From: Bryopsis sp. KO-2023
Taxonomy: Eukaryota > Chlorophyta > Ulvophyceae > Bryopsidales > Bryopsidaceae
Length of the DNA: 64,000 nucleotides
Assembly: GCA_030272585.1 (NCBI GenBank)
Contig: BSYQ01000007.1
Coordinates: 3,972,001 to 4,036,000 of the forward strand
Direction: 5' to 3'
Positions 1-11,366 of this stretch are shown here, one piece after another (position 1 is the stretch's first letter; every line of letters begins with the position of its first letter). The notes under the pieces were generated by a model. The model ran no database searches, was not told where the DNA came from, and saw nothing but the letters and a program-made list of their open reading frames with translations. A program made the position numbers and the translations under genes.

Positions 1-1
1 A

Positions 2-208
2 GGGGCAATGCCACCACCTGGAAACCCTCCTCCCATGCCGTTTCCTCCGGGTGTGAGAATGATGGGACCACCTCCAGGGCAGATGGGCAATCCTCCCAAA
101 CAAGATGGTATACCTAGGCCGGTGCCTCCACCAGGGTTGCCCCATCAACCCCACATGCCCCCCGGACAACCTAGACCGGGGTTTGCTCCACCAATGCCTC
201 AACAGTAA
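2..208 (+). CDS. C-terminal end of a proline-rich protein (partial)
   Basis: The reading frame is already open at the window edge and ends with TAA at 206-208, so only the last ~68 codons are visible. The segment is almost entirely Pro, Gly and Met with repeated PPG and PPGQ blocks. Tails of this composition occur in splicing proteins such as SmB, U1-C and SF3A2, but no folded domain is present here, so the family cannot be fixed. The upstream part lies outside the window. I am fairly sure it is coding, because composition stays consistent up to one stop, and unsure of identity. Confidence 0.5.
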   Translation, partial: GAMPPPGNPPPMPFPPGVRMMGPPPGQMGNPPKQDGIPRPVPPPGLPHQPHMPPGQPRPGFAPPMPQQ

Positions 209-1122
209 AGTTTTAGGGCCGGAAAAACTAAGGGAAAAAACCGAGGTTTGGCTTTTTTTTCGTCTGAATAGTGGGGAGTTTCTTAGTTGCTGGCAGGGAG
301 AGGGGGTTGCACATGCTTCTCCATAAACAATCAAAAAAAGAGTGAGAAAAGAGTGGAAACCCAAAAGAAATGGTTGTGTTGGTCCTCAGCTTTATAAGTA
401 GAATTCATCAGAATAGAGTAACCGTTCTCTTTTTAATTAGCGGGCATCTGGCCCCCAACAGGTTTTGTTTTGAGAAAAGAAAAATGATGGAATTTGGTGA
501 TGTGGGGTTTAGTTAATGGGTGGACGGGGGGGGCGGGATTTGGGAGGGGGTAGAGATAGAAATTTGGGTGGCCATGGGGAGGAGGTGCCGTTGAATGGTA
601 AGTCTCAGTGGAGGTAGGTGTGGCTTTTTGTTTGTTTGAACGGATTCATCAAGCTGTCCATAAACGAGAATTTGCAATTGAGTTTTATCTTATGTGGAGG
701 GATATCATGTAATTTTTACTTCCATTGGTCAGTTGGGAGCGTTGGGTGTTTTGATGACAATGGGGTGGGATTCCAGAAGAAAAAAAAAGCATTGAAAATT
801 CGTTCTGTTAAATCTGGGGTACTGAGTTTTACCCGAATCAGAGGAAAAGGATGGGATGTCCTATGGCTGTCATGCAAATGAGTTGTGCATCAAATGTTGG
901 AAGTGTCCGCTTCTGTTGTTTGATTGGGTGTGCTGGGGCTTAGCAGACAGGGTGAAAAAAGATCGCCCCATTCGATTTTAAACAATCGGAAAAAATGAAT
1001 ATATGGATAATATGCAGTTTTATAAATCTTGCATTGTTCGCAATATCTGGAGGACATTCTTGAATCAATATTCCACAATCAGGGTCTTGCAGTCTACACG
1101 AGGGAACAGGGACATCCCTTTT
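209..1122. other. Non-coding spacer downstream of the proline-rich gene
   Basis: This stretch holds the likely 3' untranslated region of the proline-rich gene and T- and G-rich sequence with homopolymer runs. Short open frames exist but have no recognisable motifs or convincing splice partners. I see no gene in it. Confidence 0.5.
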
Positions 1123-1317
1123 CATCCAGAATTCTTAAGTTTATTTTTTTTTTCAATCGTGTTTGGGGGGTTTCTTATTTTGAATTCCTTTCAGCTTTTT
1201 GGTTTTTTTGGGGGGTGGAGGGGTGTTCTTTTCTTTTGGTTGGGTTTTCCCGGGTCCTTCAGTGGTGTCTGGCTGCTGTTGAGCGAAAGATATTGAGCCA
1301 AAGAAATTAGAATTTCA
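1123..1317 (+). repeat. Left terminal inverted repeat of copy 1
   Basis: Left arm of the inverted pair whose partner is at 2825-3022. Its outer end reads CATCCAGA followed by a T-rich run, matching the reverse complement of the right ends of both copies (CATCCAGATTTCATTAGTTG in copy 2). Confidence 0.65.
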
Positions 1318-1692
1318 TCACAGGCTACACGACCATTTAGTTTTTCGTTTTTTTTTAGATGGCCTGTCGAAAACCCTGTCTCTGTATCCTCTCGTTTTGA
1401 GACGTAGAAAGTGTCACAGTCTCGATTCACACTTGTTTTCCAAACTGGCTGCAGTAGATCGGAAAAAGTTTGGGTGGGTTTCTAATTTTTGTGTTGCCTT
1501 TTGGGTTGTGATTGGTTGAAACGCAGTGAACATCTTCTTGGAACATCTTTTGAGAACCACCAGATTTTCACAGACAGTGGAACCCACACTGAGTGAGAAA
1601 AGAAATGGGGGGGGAGGACTCGTGGAGCGAACCATCTGCCGCTTTGCACCTCTGGATGCAGCTATGATATCCCCACGAGATGAACACGCCCG

Positions 1693-2016
1693 ATGAAAAT
1701 GTTTCAAAAGTCAGCTATCTGTGTGCCCGCCGCTCGGATCGTCTGGTGCGTGGTCGAGCCACTCTCACTTGATTTCCAGACTACCGCCGCTGCGACTTCA
1801 CCGAGGCCCCGCCGTCTCCGCGTTCTTCTGCCAGGAGAATCTCTGGAACAACCTGTCATCGGGTGCGAATTGCAAGTACTACAAGGGTTTAGGGTTGATC
1901 CAATTGACATTGGGACCATCGGTGACAGATGCTCAATTGATATACACGATTTGACTATGCCCGTGTCAAAAAAAGTTGCGAAACCCAAGTTGAGACGACA
2001 AAATGACAGAAATTGA
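1693..2016 (+). other. 107-codon open frame inside repeat copy 1 (doubtful coding)
   Basis: An ATG-to-stop frame of 107 codons lies in the best-conserved core of the repeat, and an equivalent open frame exists in copy 2 at 29374-29697. The two predicted peptides differ at only about four positions. However, only about eight nucleotides differ in total and roughly half of these change the amino acid, so there is no sign of protein-level constraint. No known domain is visible. The frame may be open simply because the copies are recent. Confidence 0.25.
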
Positions 2017-2824
2017 TGACTGTGTTTTGCATCAACTTTAGCATCAAGGATCATGGCTCCACAAGATGAGCTGCAAGAATAACAAAAGGGATGCAACATC
2101 GTTTTCACGCACAGTCTCCTTTCGCGACGCCTGTTGAACGCTTTCAGGGAGAGCACCGACAATAAAAACGAAACTCTCCCAACCGCGCGTCATATATCTC
2201 GTTTCACGTCGGAAAGTTTCGTCAGGCGACAACGTTATTCTCGATCCCTCGTGTGATAGGCCTTGTTCGCACCCCAGCAAGTGCGCTGGCGTGTTTTGTT
2301 GAAGTGAAAGCCTAGTGATCAGGGACTTTTGTTGTATCGTGAATCTGCTGGTTTTTTGTATGTGAAACAAGTTGCAGGTGCGGAGGTTCTCGCAGTTGAA
2401 GTAGCCACCAACGTTGGCAGGCGACCTTTCGCCGCTCCTACCCGCGATTTCCACGTCCATTCCTTCGCCTGTGGTCGTTCTTTTGCTTGTTTAAAATTTT
2501 TCGTGTAGAGTGTTGCAAGCTCAAGAGGAAGCTGGAAAGAAGCCCCTAGAATTTGGCCCCTTCTCTTCAAGTTAATTTTAAGTTCATTTCCGTTCGTGGT
2601 TTTTGGTGTCAGCTGTGGATTCGTTGGCTGCTGCCAGACCAGGGGATGCATTTTCTTCATATCCTTGGGGGCACAACTCACTCTACAGTCCCGATGCTCC
2701 AATACAGTACAAAAAACAGTACAAAAGAACAAAATAGTCCAGGGTAATTCTTCATTTTCCTTTCACTCAGGCATTTTCAGCTCCGACATCGGGCCACCTC
2801 AAACAGAAACCAATTCATTAGCCT

Positions 2825-3022
2825 ATAATGAATTTCTGATATCTTTGTTTGGCTCCATCTCTTTCGCTCAACAGCAGCCGAGACATCACCGAAGGACCTG
2901 GGAAAACTGAACCAAAAGAAAAGAACACCCCTCCCCAAAAAAACAAAACAGCCGAAAGGAATTCCAAATATGAACAGCCCAAACATGATTAAAAAATCAA
3001 CAACTAATGAAATCTGCATGGC
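2825..3022 (-). repeat. Right terminal inverted repeat of copy 1
   Basis: Right arm of the inverted pair. It is homologous in direct orientation to 30451-30654 (right end of copy 2) and inverted relative to 1123-1317. Confidence 0.65.
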
Positions 3023-3686
3023 CTTCCTTCCGATAAAACAAATGGAAATAAATACATCACACTTTTTACCTTCATGTGGATTTGCCATTACACTTTTTTA
3101 CTCCAAAAGCAGCTGCATCAACTGAAGACGATTCCATCCCTGATTTCGCAGCTGCTTGTTTTGTTTCTGTTGTTTCGAGGTGGTTGATCCAAAACCTCTA
3201 CCAGCTTTTGAAGTGAAGAAAAGAGGATGAAGACCTTTTTGTGATGACTTACTGTTCTGGATTTGTCATTTTTTTTGTTTGTTGGAGAAGTGGGGTTTGG
3301 GAACAATCAGTCATCTATTCTCAACGATCTGTCTATGGTGTTGCATGATGTTTTGATGGGCTTGGGTGTTGTTCCTGTTCTTTGCTCAAGTGTATTGCTG
3401 CCCCACCAAGAGACACAGAAACAGTAATTTGAACCCCGTTAAAACAACACAAGATCAATTGCATCAGTGCATCAACCCCTACAAAATGGGACAATCCCCC
3501 CCCACCACCACCGCATTGCGTAATTGGTACAGCGACAACATCGCCAGTTTTTTCAAATGGTAGATCGTTTATCACAAGATTCAAACCAGTAGTTTTCATC
3601 ATCCTCCCTCGCTGCGATCGTGTTGTGCATTCGTTGTTTCGATCGCCGGGGTTGCAGTTCATTTGAAACAAGACCAGGTGTCCGCT
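3023..3686. other. Spacer upstream of the DEG9-like gene
   Basis: AT-rich sequence between the repeat element and the first DEG9-like exon, presumably containing the promoter and 5' leader. No gene is recognised. A block at about 3375-3410 loosely resembles 28950-28985. Confidence 0.45.
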
Positions 3687-6600
3687 ATGCCCAGGAAACG
3701 CAAGATCGACAACGGAAACGAGGAAGAAGAGGTGCGGACGGCGTTACCGCCAGAAGAAAACCTCATGATGAACAACCGGGACGATCTCTCTCCCCGCGGC
3801 CTTTCCTAAAGCAAATTCCCCCAATTTCAAAATTCCCAGCACTTTTCCAGTGCTGAACCATGGATTGTTGTGTATATCCATCGATCAAATGGATGCTCCG
3901 TTTCGATACGGAGGGATCCTAGATGTAGAATTTTTTCTTCTTTCTTTCTGTTTTCTCTGTGTGTGTTTTTTTAAATAACCCATTGTTCTCCACCAGGCAG
4001 CACCCTTACCAAACTCCCCAAACGTGTGTGTGAATGGAGAGGATTCGAGGGGAGGCAGACGGCGAGCGAAAGACTTGCCTGGCTCGCCTGGTGTTGGTGT
4101 CGATGATTCTCTGAGGGGGAGGTGGAGCGCTCAAAGGAGGAATTCTGGAGGAGACAGACTGGACTGCATCGGTGCTGGAGATCTGGAGGGTGGTGCCGAT
4201 GACGGCAAACTGGATTCGATCGTCAAGGTGAATTTCGACCCTTTGATGCTCCACAGACTGGACGAGGTTCACCGCAAGTATAATGGATCCTGGTCATTTG
4301 CAGGCGACCTCGGGGGAAGGGGCGGGACTTTGGGGTTGTTTGGTTGTTGGTTGAGGATAGAGGGTTGTTTGTTGAAGGTTGTCTGGGTTAGGGTGCGAGG
4401 TAGCGCAGTGTCGGCTTGAGATGTGGTGATTTGGATTGATAATCGTGGGGCAGGTGTTTTGCAGCCACACAGAACCAAACTTCTCGCTGCCTTGGCAAAG
4501 GAAAAGACAATACGCCAGCATGGGCAGCGGGTTCGCTGTGGAAGGGAAGCGCCTTTTGACCAATGCGCATTGCATAGATCATCACACTTTAGTCAGAGTG
4601 AGGAAAAGAGGTTCGGATTCGGGCAACAAGAAGTATGTTGCTCGAGTGGTGGCTGTGGGGGTGGAGTGCGACATCGGTGAGCATAACCAGAGAATAAGGA
4701 AAAAAAGCCGACATGAATTATGCATATGTGTAAATGTTGTGTTTATTTTCCATTTTATTTTCCAAAAGGATTGCATCGGGGGTGAAAGAAAGCCCCCTCC
4801 AGCCCGTTCATTGTGCGAATGGGTGATATGGGTCAGATTAGTAACGCACCATAATTATCAGATGCTATTTTTTAAAAGGATGTACGAATTCACGCAGGAA
4901 TTTGTTGGAACGAAACCTCGCCGTTGGCCAAAGCGACCTTTTTAAACTGTTTTGCGATTTTGAATTCAAGTGTTTTTTTGTTTTTTGTTTTTTTTTCTTG
5001 GGTAGCCATGTTGAAGGTGGACGAAGACGAGTTTTGGGAAGGTGTCAAACCAGTGCGATTTGGAGATCTGCCACAGCTGCAATCGCCAGTGACAGTGATT
5101 GGGTGAGAAAGAAGTTTTCATGCAACTGATCATCGATTCTTTCTTTGAATCCCAATACAAAAGGAAGCGAAAGCTACATTTAAAATATACAAAACACTAT
5201 TTGTATAACAGGCTGCACTCGGCCTTTTGACCTTGTGTAAACAAGTTTCAATTCCAAAATATCTATCTCTATATATTCATATATTGTAATGCTTAGCTGG
5301 GGTTTTTTGATGTATTTATTCATTTTCAGGTATCCTGTCGGGGGCGACACTATGTCGGTTTCAAGCGGGGTGGTTTCCAGAATCGAAGTGACGCCATACG
5401 TGCATGGGGCGGTCAACCTGCTTGGAATCCAAATCGATGCAGCGGTGAGTTCTTCGATCGATCGACCTACGATTTCAGATTTCAAAACCCAAAGAATTGA
5501 AGGCTTTTTATCCCCATATCACCGGACCTCGATGTGCCGTCGAATTGAAGAAGAAAACGATTGATTTTTTGGTGTTTTTGGTTTTTTCTATGCCAGATAA
5601 ATGCTGGAAATAGCGGTGGTCCGGCATTCAACGACGACGGGGACTGTGTGGGGATAGCTTTCCAATCGTTGAAATCGGAGGATATTGAAAATGTGGGTTA
5701 CATCATCCCCACCCCCGTCATCGACCATTTCATAAAAGACTACGACAAAAATGGGCAGTACACAGGCTTCCCTTGCTTTGGGGTTCACATCCAAGGCATG
5801 GAAAACCCACACTTGAGGGAAAACGCTAAAATGAAGGTGAGGCCAGGGTCATCGGTCTTTCTTTCTTTCTTTTTCCTTTTTCCTCTTTCGTTTTTCTCTT
5901 TTCTCTTTTTTTTTTCTTTTTTTTCTCTTTTCTTTCTTTCTTTCTTTTTTTTTTCAGGGTGATTTGAAGAGAGGGGGGGGGGCAAAGAGAAAAAGCAAAA
6001 CCTCGATCGGGAGGTCCATTCTGTTCGTTTTCATTCGATCAAGAATTGAAGAGGATTATTATTTTCTTGTTTTTTGGGAATTCAGCCAAACCAAACGGGG
6101 GTGTTGGTGCAATCTGTCGAACCCACTCTACCCAGCTGCGCTGCGATCAACGAGGGAGACGTGCTGTTGAAGTTCGATGGGGTGCAAATCGCCAACGACG
6201 GGACGGTGCCTTTCCGAAGGGGCGAGAGAATAAATTTCACTTATCTGGTATCACAGAAATACAATGGGGATGAAGTGGAAGTCCATCTGCTGAAAAAGGG
6301 GCAGGAAATTGCCATCAAGGTGCAATTGAAGGTAAGACCTGGGGACGGAAAGATGATTAATGGTGCCATGAAGAAGGGTTTCACAGCAGCTTTCGTTTTT
6401 TGGATTGGTCATAAACAAGGAAGGGGGGGGGGGAGGGAAATTCCGTATTATTTGTTGGGCTGCTGTGTAGCTGTTGGTTTTTATGTTTCTCTTGGTTTGA
6501 CATTGTCTAGTGTAGATTTGAAAAAAAAAAAGTCAAAATGTGTGAAACCGGCTCCTGAGTTCATTTCATCATTTTTGGTTTTTGGTTTTAGATTTTGTTG

Positions 6601-7739
6601 CGGTGGCTAATGGCATCCCTTGTTCCTAATCACATCTTTGCCCCCTTCCCCCCCTTCCCCCCCCCCCCCAAAAAAAAAAAACAAAAGCATACCCCACTCT
6701 TTTCTTAAGAGAGGAAGAAAAAGAGTGAGAAGAAAACAAAACTTTGTGTTGCATCGCATTGCTGAAGAAGAAATGTGTTTCATTTAAATTTTTTTTTGTG
6801 TGTGTGTGTGTGTGGTTTTTTTCCTTCCACTTTATAGACGCCTTACCGCCTGATCCCAGTCCACATCGATAACAAACCCCCCTCGTATTTCATCGTGGCA
6901 GGTTTAGTTTTCACTCCGGTGACCACTCTGTATTTGAGGAGCGAATATGGCAAAGACTATGATTTCGATGCTCCTGTGAAAATAGTCGATCAATTGCTGC
7001 ACGGGATGGCAAAAGTAACAGGCGAACAAGTGGTGGTGTTGAGCCAAGTGCTGGCGTCAGACATCAATATCGGTTATGAAGAAATCAGGAATTCCCGGGT
7101 GAGGAAAATCATGTTTTCGATCCTGTTCTGTTCGATGTTTCAGGAAAATGTCGATTTGGACGGCAGCTTGCGGGGTGGGGTGTTTTGATTGTGATTCCGA
7201 GAGAAAACCAATCGATGCAGCCCGACGATTCTGGTTTGCATGGTTGGCCGAGTCTCACCAGGCTTTCACCCCTAGATGCGATATAAAAAAAAATAAAAAA
7301 AATCAACACCTCGTTGCACTTGGGCGAAAGGCTGCTTTGGTCTGTTTTTCTGGTTCGGTTAAGATGATGCTTGAAATAGGAAGTCATTCGGGAGGGGGTC
7401 GATGGTGCGTTTCTATTTGCGTGGGTGGCAGATTTGCGTGGTTTGGGGGTCTTGATTTCGATTTTTGTTTCGTTTTTGTTTCCTCAGGTGATAAAACTCA
7501 ACGGGCAGAAGATCGACAAGCTGAAGACTCTGGTGGATTTGGTGGACAGCTCCAAAGCGGAGTATTTGGAATTCGAATTGGACCTCAAGAGGAAAGTGGT
7601 GCTGAAAACCAAAGAAGCCAAAGCAGCCACTTCCTCCCTCCTCCTCCAGCACTGCATTCCAAGCGATCGATCGTCTGACCAAGTGTCGACTCAGAACAAT
7701 GATGCACACAATCCGGCAGAAAAAAAGATGAAAGTTTGA
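3687..7739 (+). CDS. DEG9: DEG9-type (HtrA family) serine protease, nine exons
   Basis: ATP-independent serine endopeptidase of the HtrA/Deg family, closest in my reading to the plant nuclear/nucleolar DEG9 group. Inferred exons are 3687-3731, 3997-4227, 4454-4676, 5006-5102, 5330-5444, 5597-5836, 6086-6331, 6838-7098 and 7488-7739. All have GT-AG borders and compatible phases, giving about 530 residues. The catalytic triad is visible: His in LTNAHC (exon 3), Asp in ECDI at the exon 3/4 border, Ser in GNSGGP (exon 6). A PDZ-like region follows in exons 7-9, containing the family signatures FDGV, FIVAG and SEYGK. The first exon begins MPRKRK, a plausible nuclear localisation signal and the reason for this start. 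Exon 1 is the least certain part. Confidence 0.9.
5840..5957 (+). repeat. Long polypyrimidine (CTTT)n tract in a DEG9 intron
   Basis: About 95 bp of nearly pure C/T sequence at 5858-5957, made of CTTT and TTTC units and ending in TTTCAG. It lies in the intron after exon 6. The true acceptor is further downstream (exon 7 at 6086). Confidence 0.7.
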
Positions 7740-8315
7740 ACAGACTCGGGAGGCATCTCTGTTTTTTATGCCATCCCTCGGAGGAATTGAGAATTTTAGT
7801 GTTTGTGGAGAGAAATTTTGGCGAAGGGGTTATGGTTGGGGGGCCCAAATAGAGATTACTTTATTTGATTTCGGTGACCTGAAAGGAAAAAATGGCAAGA
7901 GTTTGGGAGAAATTGACCATTGAATTTTGGCTCGTGCATGTGATGGGGATGGCTGAGTGGTGGGTGTATGTGAACATGCATCTATTTCATTACATCAAGC
8001 AGTGGTGGTCTTCTTTTGGGTTGTTTTCTTGGTTTGAAAGTTTGTGGTGGTGTTTTGGCCGGCCTACGAATCAATCAATTGATCAACCGAGTTGCAGAAA
8101 GAGTTGCAACCGCTTCCCTGAGAGCATCAATCCATCCTTCCAAGGACGTCACCTTTAATTGCACCAAGCGCGACGTCTTTGCGTCGTCTTTTTCGAGGCA
8201 TCTGTTGGTCCTTCACAGCACCAGCAGATCTCTTGGCTCAATTTTCCACAGTTCCTACAGAAATCTCTTTGTCGAATCTTCGACAGGAAAATTTCCCGAT
8301 CAAAGTATTGACGTC
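7740..8315. other. Spacer between the DEG9-like and IQ/ankyrin genes
   Basis: Tandem, same-strand intergenic region holding the presumed DEG9 3' end and the IQ/ankyrin gene promoter and leader. No further gene or RNA is recognised. Confidence 0.5.
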
Positions 8316-11105
8316 ATGGCATTCGCCAATAAGGCGTCTTCCCCAAAAAAGAAAGCGGCACCAGCAGGAAAGAAAGTTACCCCTCCAAAGGTGCGGAAAA
8401 GATGGATATCTTGCACCTTTGGTGATCTATTGATCACCATTGCTGCGCTCTTCCCCCACCCCCTCCTCAGGAAAAAGGGAAAAAAAACTGCACCCACCTT
8501 CTACAGCTAGGTGACCTCTCTCTTTGTGTTTTGGTTTAATCCTACAACAACATTTGTGTTTGTGATCTGAAAGGGAGGTCAAAAGAACCCCAAGGTTGGC
8601 TCAAAACCAAAAGCTGCAAAGCCAAAATGGACTCCAGAGCAAACCAAGGCTTGCATTCTGATCCAAGCGCACGTTCGCGGCTTCCTTGGGAAAAGCAATT
8701 ACCGGTGAGCTTGCCTCATTTCCTTAGTAGAGCCAGCGATTGAACTCGAAGAGGGTGGAATCATTTTGTTGGGTGTGGCGGCGCACACAGGCAACAACTT
8801 GCAAGAAAGAAAAAAATGGATGAAGAGATGGAGGAGCTGAGAAAAGCGGCGTGGTTGGCTCAAGTGGAATTCGACAGAAAACAGGAGGCAAAGAAGAGGA
8901 AAGAGGCCCAGGAGCAGGCCAAGAAACGAAAACATGTGATAACCCTCGTTTCCTTGCTCCTTCCGAACAGAGCTTGTTGGGTTAAGTCCAAAAACCATGG
9001 TTTCAAACCAAGTTGAAGTCTGGTGGGCTCAGCCCAATGTGGTTCTCAGGAGGCAAAAGTTCAAAAGGACCTTCTGGAGGCGGCGTTCGATGGGGAGGAT
9101 GAGGATATCCAGAAATTGATCGACGAAGAAAAGGGCGCGATGCCAAATATCATGGAAACCGCGGATGCTCATGGAAACACTTTGATATCCGAAGGTGGGT
9201 TGCTATTCGTGGATTCACTCGAAATCGTTGCTTTCTTGGAGGCAGGTCCTGATGTAGATTGCACGTCGGTTTTTAGCGGCTGCAGGAGGAGCGCGAACCA
9301 CGTTGTCGATCTTGCTCAAATTTGGGGGGAATCCCAACAGCCAGGGTGAGTTTCAAAGGTCGCCTTTGTGGAGAGCGTCGTTTCTTGGGAAAAAGGAGTG
9401 CGTGGAGGCTTTGCTCGAGGCTGGAGCAGACCCCAGACTAGGTGGGGTCCCTTTTCGAGCATGGAATTGATAGGTATTTGGTCGTATCGCACACACTCGT
9501 TGCAAAATAGTAATTTCAAGCCTCTGGATGATTCAGGAAACGAAACTGGAGAGCTCCCAGTCCATGTCGCCGCCAGTCCGTACATCAAAGATTTGCTTTC
9601 CAGTTGGGACCTCAACAAGACTGACACGCTGATTGCGCAGTGGGAGGTGGGTTGGGGGATCTCTGGCAAGTGCTGTGAAACTGTGCAGTCCATACAAGTT
9701 TGCATCTAACACCTGCCAACTGTCGCGTAGCCAGGCCGAGCAGAATGAGAAACGTTCAAAAGAAGCACAGCAAGTGGCCGCAGCCTTGAAGGGGGCGGAG
9801 GACTTGTTTGAAACGGCAAAGTGTGAACACGAAGCCGCCAGCAAAGCGTTGAAAAACGCTCGACAGGAGCTCGAGAAACGGATCCAAGAACATGACACGT
9901 GCGTGGCAGAAGCGAAGCCAGACGAAATCACAAAGGTCCGAGCAGAGGTTTTTCAGCGAAATGGAGCACCCTGGCACGTTTTTGTTTTTTGCAAAAAAAA
10001 AAACAATTGTTTTTTTTTTTGGGGGGGGGGGCTTGGTGGCAGCGGAATCGCCGTCTGAAGAAAGAGCCACATGGTTTCTCCAGCCGATAAACTTGATTGC
10101 ATGTTGTGCAAGGCGGGTAAATTATCTGATTGTCCGTGTCCATAGATCACTCTTCAGCAAATACACGCTGCCGAAGAAATCCTGGAGAAAGCTAAATTGC
10201 GAGGAAGACAGGCCGCTGAGGCCATGGATTCAGCAAAGCTGAACTTGAGGGAGAAAATGAATCAACAAGACGATTGCGACGGGGATCTTCCAGGAGAGGT
10301 CATCGCTCTCAAGGTGCGTCAAATTTGGCACTGTTTGGGCTGTAAGGCACGTTGACTATACGATAGAATCTTTCTTTTTTTGTTTTTTTGGCATGTCAAT
10401 ATATATCATATCTTACGCATAAATACCTCTCAGACTTTTTGCTGTTTAACGCTGTTGGCGTTAAAATCGTAACCCTAAGAGTCGACAAACGGAAGACGTC
10501 TTCCAAAAGGGGCGTGGGTGTTTACAATCAAAAACACTCGTCTGGGGTTGCCAGGACGACGAAGGTGCGATTGACGACAATATGTGAATGGTAGCAAGCG
10601 ATTGCTTGTTTCTTTGCAGGACCTCGATGATGTGATATTTCGAGACGTTGGGGATAAGCTTCTGAACGACGGGCGGTGGCCATTCATTATCGACGTCTCC
10701 TCTCAATCGTCCGTCTTTTTCCGGTACACGGACACCAACTACATCAGCGCTCTGTCGCCAAAAGACGTCAGCCCCGAAGCTCTCCGCAGGTCGTTGCTGG
10801 GCGCCATTCGATTCGGAAAACCTTTCGTTGTGGAGATGATGGATGTCGATCTGTGGGACGAGTTGCCGAGATTCTTCGACGGCGTGGAGCAGGGGCTGTT
10901 CGATAAACTGTTGGACAAATCGTTGCTGAAAGATGGAGCGTACGAGAGCTTGATTCGAGAAGGGGACGGTGATATGTATCACAAAAACCAGTTCCAAGAG
11001 GCTTTGATGACGCGCTTCAAATGCGTGTTTCTTACTTCGGCAAAAAATCCCAATGAGGGTGCGCTGGAGAAGACATATGCCTTCAGGATCCAAGTCACTC
11101 AATGA
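8316..11105 (+). CDS. IQANK1: IQ-motif and ankyrin-repeat protein, IQANK1-like
   Basis: Inferred exons are 8316-8390, 8574-8704, 8791-8935, 9050-9194, 9277-9441, 9537-9646, ~9709-9930, 10146-10313 and 10620-11105. Exon 1 gives a Lys/Ala/Pro-rich basic N-terminus. Exon 2 carries an IQ motif (ILIQAHVRGFLG) for calmodulin-type light chains. Exon 3 is a charged helix. Exons 4-6 give ankyrin repeats, with the typical LLKFGGNPN and LLEAGADP turns. Exons 7-8 form a coiled coil. The last exon is a ~160-residue C-terminal domain (signature FRYTDTNYI) resembling the C-terminal region of animal IQANK1. The exon 7 acceptor is unclear. Molecular function is unknown; neighbouring PIBF1 and DNAAF6 are ciliary, but a ciliary role here is only a guess. 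Confidence 0.75.
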
Positions 11106-11366
11106 CACTCGTGAGGTGCAGGCAGGCACTGTTTGACGTGGTAGTCAAAATTCGATTCCACCCAAAACAAAATGATGGAGGATTGTTCAAAATTTCTTTC
11201 GCTTGTGTGGTATTCAACAAGGGACTGCGCGAGACGGACGCCAGAGATATGGGTTATGGACTTGCTGCTTCGATTCTTGTTACATCCAAAGTTTTCCTGT
11301 CTATGTTCACCCGTGCGGCCTTGACAACTGTTCCCCTGGCTGAAACGCATACACCCAGTCCAGTAA

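Larger units (their letters stand above)
1123..3022. mobile_element. Repeat element with ~195-bp terminal inverted repeats, copy 1
   Basis: The block at 1123-1317 reappears as its reverse complement at about 2825-3022. Shared landmarks are the GAATTCC box, a GGGGTGTTCTTTTCTTTTGG stretch and a GCTGCTGTTGAGCGAAAGA stretch. Mismatches and small gaps place the arms at roughly 80% identity by eye. The 1.5-kb interior encodes no recognisable transposase. A second copy in the same orientation lies at about 29070-30654. Long inverted termini without a transposase fit a non-autonomous DNA transposon or foldback element; this is inference. Target-site duplications were not resolved, so the ends are approximate. 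Confidence 0.6.

Noticed and set aside
1880..1900. GGGTTTAGGG as interstitial telomere sequence
   Set aside because: A single unit inside a repeat core also present at 29566; too short to call telomeric.
1704..2162. 152-codon minus-strand frame in repeat copy 1
   Set aside because: Interrupted in the second copy by a stop in an otherwise highly conserved region, so not conserved as protein.
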